Assembly (NCBI GenBank): GCA_037367405.1
Contig: JAZKJV010005550.1
Span: forward strand, 62,001-126,000
From: Ottelia alismoides
Lineage: Eukaryota; Streptophyta; Magnoliopsida; Alismatales; Hydrocharitaceae
Length of the DNA stretch: 64,000 nucleotides
Reading direction: 5' to 3'
Below the pieces are notes generated by a model that had not been told where the DNA came from, searched no databases, and saw only the letters and a list, made by a program, of their open reading frames with translations. Within the stretch, counting starts at the first letter, position 1, and each line of letters starts with the position of its first letter. This document shows, in pieces, positions 57,002 to 64,000 of the stretch. Made by a program: the position numbers and the translations under genes.

Positions 57002-59839
57002 CTACAAAGCCTCCTGAAGGGTCAGCTGTATGTGAAATCTGTCGATCATGCTCTGGCTGAACTCCTCTTGCTCTCTCTTTTTTGGATCCTTTTCTCTTTT
57101 CTTCCCCTTCCCCATCTGAAGGGCTCTAGGGAAGGGGATCACAAGGTCCTTCGCAGATGAAGGACTAGGAAGAGGTCTAGACGGCTCGACGGCCGGATCC
57201 ACACATACATCAATCACCACAGTGGGACCAGAAGAAACTAAACCTTTTCCTTTATTCAAAATAGTGTTCTGAGATACATCAGCATGAGGAAAAACAACAT
57301 CTCTATCTATATGAACACCGATGGCCTCAGTACCACCACGGGCTGGCTCTGCTGCTGGACGTCTCGCGGCCTCAGTACCGTGGGCTGGCTCGGCTATTCT
57401 GGTGGCGTCAGCACCACCTCCTCGAACTGGTGAAGCGGCGGCCTCAGTACCACCGGTGGAATCAGCATCCTTGGTGGCGTCAGTACCAGCGTCATCATCG
57501 TGCGCAACCTCAGTACCGCTCTCCTCCTCCTCATCTGGCGCCCTGGGTGGATCCTCGTGCCGTCACTCAGATGAGGCGCCGCCTGCTGGTGCTCTACTGC
57601 TCCTAAGTGTAACAAAATCATCATCAAATAGATCCGAAGTCATATCATCAAATGGATCACTAGGAGTGGCATGCTCAGTGTAAACTACCTGCTCAGACTT
57701 CCTCTTGAGGCTATTGGGGTTCGGCTCTATCTGTGCAGGGATGGCAGCCTTCCTTCTCACCAAGTCCCGCATCTCCTGGCGGAACTCGTCCATCTCCTGT
57801 CTAAAGGTAGCCTGCTGGTCCGTGAGGAGGCAGGCTATGTCATCCAAGGCGGGGCTCTCATGGGAGCCCGACGGGTAGCCTCTCTGGTAATGAGGCTGCT
57901 GGTGCTGCTGAGAGGGGTAGGAGGTAGGATGCTGCTGGTGTGGTGGGTGATCCTGCTGCTCACGTCTCCAAGGCTGTCCCTGCTGCTGATAGGGACGAGG
58001 ACCGAAGGACGACTGCTGGTGTGACTGATAGGCTGGGGGCTGCTGCTGTGGCTGGTGATCCCTCTGCTGGCCATACTGCCCTCCCTGACCGGCTGACTGC
58101 TGCTGGGCTGGGTACCTCCACTCCCCCACCTGAATCCGGGATGGTCTCGTCGGATCCTAGGCTGGGGGCGTTCATACCAAATCCCGTTGACATCCATCAA
58201 CAGCTCTGCATCGTATGGGGCTGGCGGGAGTACTGCCAGAGGCTGATCCGGCTGGTATAACACCATCTGCAAGTCTGGAGATGGTGGTGTCTGGTAGGTG
58301 GGCTGCTGCTGCTGGTACGGCTCCGCCTATACAAGGTGAACCTGTCTAGGCTGCTGAAAGGAGCTAGAGCACTGAGACGAGCTGCTGCTGCCGCCGGTAT
58401 CGCCTCGCGACTGAAGACGAGGCTGGGAAGCCGTCTGTGCCTCCTGGAGACACATGAGCTGGGTCTTCATGTCGCTCAGAGTCTGTGCCATCTGTTCCAC
58501 CTACGTGATTCCCTGGCACTGCTTCTTCTCGATCAGCTCCATCCGGTCCAACTTCTCGCTGATAATACCCATATCCGCAGCGGACGACTCTGCCTGTGCT
58601 ACTGCCACTGCGGATGAACTAGATGGACCGGCGTCGACCCGTGCTATCCTCTGGTACTGCACGGGTCCTGGCTGCTGCTGGGGTCTCCCCTGAGTATACA
58701 ACCGGGTCTGGGACATCACCATATAATTCTCGGCCATCTCCTCGTAGATGGCCCAGACCTGGTCGTGGTCCTTGGCGAAGTAGGACCCGCCGCAAGAAGC
58801 ATTCACCAGGCCCTGGAGCTCTGGTGTCAACCCGCTGAAGAAGCTCTGCACAAGGTTCGGCTTAGAAATGTCGTGGTGCGGGCATCGGTCTGTGAGCTCT
58901 CGGAACCTCTCCCATGCCTCATGGAATTGCTCGTTGGGGAGCATGGAGAAGTTGCTGATCAGGGCCCTCGCTGCATTCGTCCGCCCGAGTGGATAGTACT
59001 TGTTTAAGTACTCGGTGCGGAGCTGCTCCCAGGTGTAAACAAACTTCCCCAAATGCTTCAACCAGGTGGCTGCTCTGTCTGCTAGGGAGAAGGGGAAGGC
59101 GATCATCCTGATCGTGTCCTGGTCCACCTGACGGTCATGGACAGTGCTGCATATCATCAAGAACTCCTGGAGGTGGAGATGGGGCTCCTCTGTCGCGAGT
59201 CCGTGGAAGCGGGGGAGTAGCTGCAAAGTGTTCGGGGGGAACTTGAAGTCCCCCACGATCGCTGGAAGTACTACCCAGTGGTGCGTCAGCGTCGATCCGG
59301 GGTTGTGTAACTCCTGCATCGGTCTCGGTGGTCCTCCAGCCGCGGCTGCGGCGGCTGCTGCTGCTGCGGCGGCTGCTGCTGCGGCTGCTGCATCCGCATC
59401 ATCTGGGATCCTCGGTCCTTCTCTCCTCTGCTCTCGCTCTGCTCTCATCTGCTCCATCTCTCTCCTCATGTCGAGCATGAATGCTCCCTGATCCCTCAGC
59501 TGCTGCTGGACGGTCTCTAACGAGGCGATCAGGGTGGAGTTGATTGCTCCCTGATCCAATACAAAGTGCTCAGGCTGACGGGAGCGATCCTCAGAACTGC
59601 CGGCCATAACGTCTGCAAAATCAAATGAGCCCAACTCAGGTGCTGTCAAATCCTGATAATCTCTCCTCGGGCTCATGTCGCTCAGGTCTGAAAGAAAGGG
59701 GGTCTAGGGGGAACAGGGCGGAATCGTACTCGGGCTCGGAGAGCTGGTCTCGGCTCTCGCGGGCCAACCTAGATGATCGGGTAGACGTGCCCGAAAGCGG
59801 TGCAGCCAGAGGCTGCCTAAGAGAGCGTCTACCCATCAT
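57002..59839 (-). pseudogene. gag: Athila-type gag of element D
   Basis: It probably starts at ATG 59839/59836 (MMGRRSLRQP), shifts frame near 59690, and continues in the frame of ATG 59676. An 18-residue Ala run (about 59393-59337, GCN repeats) stands where element A has Gly/Arg repeats. The Gag domain is at about 59270-58780 (AFPFSLADRAATW, KYYPLGRTN, FHEAWERF, ASCGGSYF). Next come a Gln-rich tract (58300-57850), a C-terminal helix-rich part (DEFRQEMRDLV) and an Ala/Glu/Gly repeat zone (57540-57310). Stops: TAG 58501, TAG 58327, TGA 57563, TAG 57002; one frameshift lies near 58120. No CCHC knuckle. Confidence 0.88.
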
Positions 59840-61332
59840 CTTGATCTGACGAGTAGTGCGGATGAGATCTGGAGAAACTTTGATCAAAATGCAAACCCCC
59901 GGTTCAACAACGCAACGCGAGCTGAAGACCGTAAAAGCTCGGTCAAATTATCTTGTCAATTTTTATTAGGTGAACACACAAGATATCAGAGCGCTTACGT
60001 GACCTGTTAGGATACCCGATGCTACCCCAACCGACTGGCCCGCACGGAAAAGTCGGTAATCAGTCGGGAATAACACCGAAGGGCTCTACCTAGGGTGCGG
60101 GTCACTCTCTCGCGCAATCAAACCAAACAATGAGGGGGTTGCTCTCCCCAAGACAAATTTTTAAGTGAAGTGTCTTTTAGGGTCAATAGTTTTAACCAGT
60201 CCTAATTTTATGGTTTTTCTTTATAATATTTTTCAAATAAAAACAAAGGCCTAACGAATTTTTCGGTTCTCCTGGTTATTTAATCCAAAACAGGGGGGAG
60301 AAGACGAAAAAGCCGATGCACGATGAAATCAATGATGCATGCTGAGATAGAAATACGCACCTTGCCTCCAGCACTCTACATGCAAGTGATCCGCGCAGAA
60401 TTTAAAGACGGGAAATAAACTACCTAAATGATGCAGCGGGAAAAACCGAGTCCTAGATCAACAATTTCTACTCGCAGAACCGTCTAATCAGTCACCGACC
60501 TCCAAGCCAAAGGGTCCGGTCTTGGCCCACCCCTCCTCTGCCCGACAAATCGGGGGTAGGAGAAAGCGCTTTACAGGGTGGACTGCGGCACGTAGGCTAC
60601 GAAGGAGATGAGTCGATTATTTTTATTAATTGATTATTAGTAGGTCCAATTAAGCGAACTATAGGAGCATGCAGATAATTAAATGTGGGGACCCTACTAA
60701 TTACGGCACAAGCAAGTATAAAATCCTAAATCTAGGGGCTCGATCAAAAACCGCGTAAACACCGGAAAAGGCAGTAAAAAGGAAAGAAAACAAAGCTGCA
60801 ATAAAGGCCACGAAAAACTCCTAAGGGTCCCCCGAGCACACCGGTGCTAGGCAAAACAGACCCGCTAAGTCCAAGAGTCCACAAGTCCAGTCTCTAAGTA
60901 CCTGTATTATTACAATAATAATCAAATAAAATCTAATCTACACCTCACCCACTCAACTCTCTCTCTCTCGCTCTCTCCTGCGGCTCCGTACAAAAGGGAG
61001 CCGCCTCCAAGTTCTGCAGTTGCGTCGGCTCCTCGAAAGTCGCCTCCGCAGTCCTCGGGCCCTCGCAAGAAACAGAAACAAGTGGTCAGACCAAAATAAT
61101 CAAATAATAATAACAGAAAAATAAATGGAAATAAAAATGGGGGTATATATGCAAAAATGCAAAATAAAATAAACACTCAAAATAAAACAAAAATAAAACA
61201 AAAGAAAAGAAAATAAAACAAAAAAACAAAAATAAAATCTAGACAAAAGCCGCGAGAAAGCCGCGAGCTCTGAAAGAGCCGCGAAAAGCCGCGAAAACAA
61301 AAACGAAAAATAAAATAAAAACTACTAAGCCG
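59840..61332 (-). other. 5' leader of element D
   Basis: About 1.5 kb, non-coding, between PBS and gag. It has the conserved blocks AAATTCTGCGCGGATCAC / CATGTAGAGTGCTGG / CAAGGTGCGTATTTC (60404-60336, with CAGCATGCATCAT) and GAGAGCAACCCCCTCATTG (60149-60131), also found in elements B and C. Confidence 0.7.
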
Positions 61333-61353
61333 TGCTCCCCGGTAACGGCGCCA
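61333..61353 (-). promoter_or_regulatory. Primer-binding site of element D (tRNA-Asp type)
   Basis: Minus strand TGGCGCCGTTACCGGGGA, three bases (GAA) after the LTR end at 61357. One change from the usual Athila PBS; the best match in the window. Confidence 0.9.
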
Positions 61354-61356
61354 TTC

Positions 61357-64000
61357 TGATGAGCGGCCTGACCTGAAGGCTAGGGTATAGGTGCTAAATC
61401 GGTCATTGCGACCCATGTGATCAAGTGTGCTCAATCATGAAAAAGTAGACCACCATGATAGAAAAAATCAATCAAAAATGCGATAGCGGTCTCGCTATTA
61501 GATTAACCTGGTATAGTGACCAGGGTCGAACACAAGGAGTACGGGTTGGCCTCTCGGCCTACGAAGTAGTCAAAAAGAGAAATAAAATAAAAGAGGCAAA
61601 TATTTTTGGTGGTTTTTAATTATGTAATATTTTTTTGGATTTTTAATGAATTAAGAATATAGGAAAAGTAAATAAACACACACTTCAACAAATTATTAAA
61701 AGCAATAAAAATCAACCAAAAATTGAAATAAAAATATTTTTATGTGTTTTATGATTTTTAGTATTTTTGATGAATTTTTGAGATTTTTTTGATGTTTATT
61801 TAATTTTCTAGAAATCAAAAAGTGACTAAAACAGTAGGTACTGTCCAGCCGAGCTACAAGGGCCTAGATAAAATATCTAAAAGCCCCAAATTAGCTGGGA
61901 GGTAATTTTCCTGTAAAGAGAATAAAACAAGAAAAATTTAGGCACCTATTTTATTGTTTTTGGATTTTTAACTGATTTACTAGAATTTTTATAAAATTTT
62001 GAGTGTTTTTCAATTTTTAGTGGTTTTCAGTAATGAAAAACAGCCAAAATTGGCTAGAACATCAAACACAACCAAATACAAAGTAGACATTTTTTTTGTA
62101 ATTTTTAGACGCTATTTAATATTTTTTTGTGATTTTTAAAGTTAGACAGTGAAGAAAATAGATGTTTTTGAATTTTTAAAAATATCAAATGAAAATAAAA
62201 ATGTCCTCAAAAATTCTCGAAAATTTTACACTATGACAGGAGCCATGTATCCAATTTTCGTTGGATTTGGAGGTAATTTGCTATTTTATTCAAAAATAAA
62301 GAAGGGGCACAGTGCACAGGGACCAAAGTGCAAATACCCAAGAGTCTGGGGGGTCTGGTGCAATTAACCCAGCGAAACACATGCTACGCGCTTGTCTGGG
62401 GCACTCAGGGATCCATCTGTAAGAAAAATAAGTTCCAAGGGCTTATTGGTAACAGGTACCAAAAGTCCAGGGACCTATTCGCAAAATACCCAAAAATTCA
62501 CGCACATGTTCAAATGTATCACGCACAGGGGTATAAATGCAAATAGTTAAAAACTTTCATTCAATTGATAACAACCAGAACTATAGGGCCTATATTGCAA
62601 ATAAACCAGAGAGTCACGTGTCGATGCACGTGTCATACAACGCACAGGGGTATAAATGCAAACCAAACAGAGTATGGGGTCCTCTATGCAAATAACCCTA
62701 AAACTAAACAACTGAATTAACTAATTACAGGACTAACTACGAAATAAAATAGCAGAGGGGGCCTAAGGGTAAATTACCCCTTTATTACGCGGACCGCGCG
62801 ATGGACGCCACGTGGAGGAATCGGCGGTGAGGATCGGCTGGCGCTCCAAACTGGGGTCCTCGAAGTGATCCGACGCTCGAGGTCAAGCCACGTGGTGTGA
62901 TCAACGGTCGTGGCTCGCTGTGGCTTAACCGACGAGCATCGGGAGGCTGGGATCGGCCCTCTTCAGATCTGACGGTGAAGGCAGCTCCTCGAAAGGACGG
63001 TCCAGATAAGAACTGGAGCAGGAGGGATGATCGAACGACGTCTGGAGGTCGTGGAAGAACAGGTGGCCGGCGAACTTCGCCGGCCCAGTGCGAGCGCTCC
63101 TGACCTCCTCGCGGGGCGCTGATGATCGGAACAGATCGGGCGTGGGCCTCCGCGACGGATGGGGGTCTCCGATGACCAAGCCTAGCTCCGAGGAGCTCGG
63201 GCGAGGTCGGCAGAGCTGTGCCTCCTGGCTGAATGTCGAAGGACCTCAGATGCCCTTCGTTCGACCTGCAAAGCAATCCAGAAGACTCGCGGGTCGAGGG
63301 CAAACTGCCTCGACCCGGTTAGGCGGGGTGACGATGAACGGTGGGTCGCAGCGGACGAGCTCCGGCGAAGTGGGGACAGTGGAGCTCGAATCCCAGCTCC
63401 TGTGCGAGCTGGGTTGGATGGGAATGTGGAAAAGGTGTGCGGGAAGGAGGCGAAGGTGATGATGAAGCCCGATGATCGATTGGGGCAAAATACGGCGGAG
63501 CGACGATTTGGGCGTAATCGAAAATCAAAGAAAAAGGGAGGTCTAAGGGACTACCTGGGCGGAGGAGTAGACTGTGGATGAGCTAAGGAAGCTCTGGGTC
63601 ATTGCCTCGAGGAGCGTCTCCCTCCGAGGCTCGGTGCTCCTGCCGGTGGCGGAGCAACGGCGGCGAAGCTCGCCGGATCAGTGGACACGCCTCCTCTCCT
63701 CGCTTCAACAGCGCCAAACGCGAGCTGTCACTCTCACGAATATGCTGGAGCTCACAGGGGTGGATTCGAATGGCCAAAGATAGAGAAGGAAGGTGGCGGA
63801 GCTGGGACTATATACTCCTAGGGGTCCGGCTATCGGGAGGTCGGGTGAGTAGCTCAGTGCGCGGATCCCCAAAATCCACCCCGGGCGTGGATCAGGGATG
63901 ATCAAGCTCGGATTAGAGCCCGGGGTTAACGGATTCAGGAGTCGGATCAAGTGTGCAAAATGGCGAGAAATCGGGTTGCGGGCACGGATCCGAGACGGGG
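61357..64000 (-). repeat. 5' LTR of element D, partial (2.64 kb of about 3.67 kb)
   Basis: Collinear with 47239 to about 49891 of the 3' LTR, with about 2% substitutions. Differences include the loss of about 21 bp near 63486 and an extra 14 bp or so near 61640. TATA box 63814-63809. It ends at the window edge, so the outer LTR end and target duplication are not visible. Confidence 0.9.

Larger units (their letters stand above)
47239..64000 (-). mobile_element. Athila element D, minus strand, 5' LTR partial at window edge
   Basis: Minus-strand order: 5' LTR (64000-61357, incomplete), PBS 61353-61333, leader, gag, pol, hairpins, 3' non-coding region, PPT, 3' LTR 50910-47239. The internal region is 10.45 kb; the full element would be about 17.8 kb. 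LTR copies differ at about 15 of 660 bases compared (48661-49320 against 62791-63450), about 2%. It is the least decayed copy in the window. Confidence 0.92.

Overview
The window is repeat-rich plant nuclear DNA made almost entirely of nested LTR retrotransposons. I found no convincing single-copy host gene, rRNA, tRNA gene or CRISPR array. The reverse transcriptases (FMDD active site, plant Ty3/gypsy sequence around it), primer-binding sites complementary to the 3' end of tRNA-Asp (TGGYGCCRTTRYC-type), LTRs of 3.5-4 kb and a long untranslated stretch after pol all point to the Athila branch of plant Ty3/gypsy (Metaviridae). A Ty1/copia element and a hAT-type DNA transposon confirm a flowering-plant genome; the species cannot be told from the sequence.

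Layout. (1) 1-14029, plus strand: Athila element A, with its leader, gag and pol (948-7392), a 2.7-kb 3' non-coding region with hairpins, a polypurine tract (PPT) and a 3' LTR starting at 10128 whose end is lost. (2) 14030-21943, minus strand: a degenerate Ty1/copia element with a full 5' LTR and only 202 bp of its 3' LTR. (3) 21944-44630, plus strand: Athila element C (last 104 bp of its 5' LTR, PBS, leader, gag, pol, two hairpins). Its gag is split by (4) 25158-39252, Athila-like element B, flanked by the 5-bp duplication GTTCC. B carries gag and an unusual acidic ORF but no pol, and its 5' LTR holds an 827-bp hAT element with an 8-bp duplication. (5) 44631-47238, plus strand: a truncated LTR fused directly to a gag fragment. 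That gag is interrupted by (6) 47239-64000, minus strand, element D, the best preserved Athila copy: a complete 3' LTR, a gag-pol broken mostly by nonsense codons, a PBS, and a 5' LTR that runs off the window.

How the parts work together: the autonomous copies once encoded Gag (particle), protease, reverse transcriptase, RNase H and integrase. All copies seen here are broken. Element B has the same LTR start, PBS, leader blocks, hairpins and PPT as the others but no enzymes, so it probably used enzymes from autonomous relatives. LTR differences counted by eye over sample stretches are about 2% for D, 3.5% for B and 7% for the copia element.

The most interesting signals are non-coding. After pol there is an array of hairpins whose 3' arms carry copies of the PPT (AAGTATAGGGGGG), with stem changes that keep pairing between elements. 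A mutually exclusive pairing module follows them. A paired inverted W-box lies about 205 bp upstream of the TATA box in three different LTRs. A repeated TTTGCA...CCCTG phrase lies in the LTRs. Conserved leader and 3' UTR blocks are shared even by the enzyme-less element.
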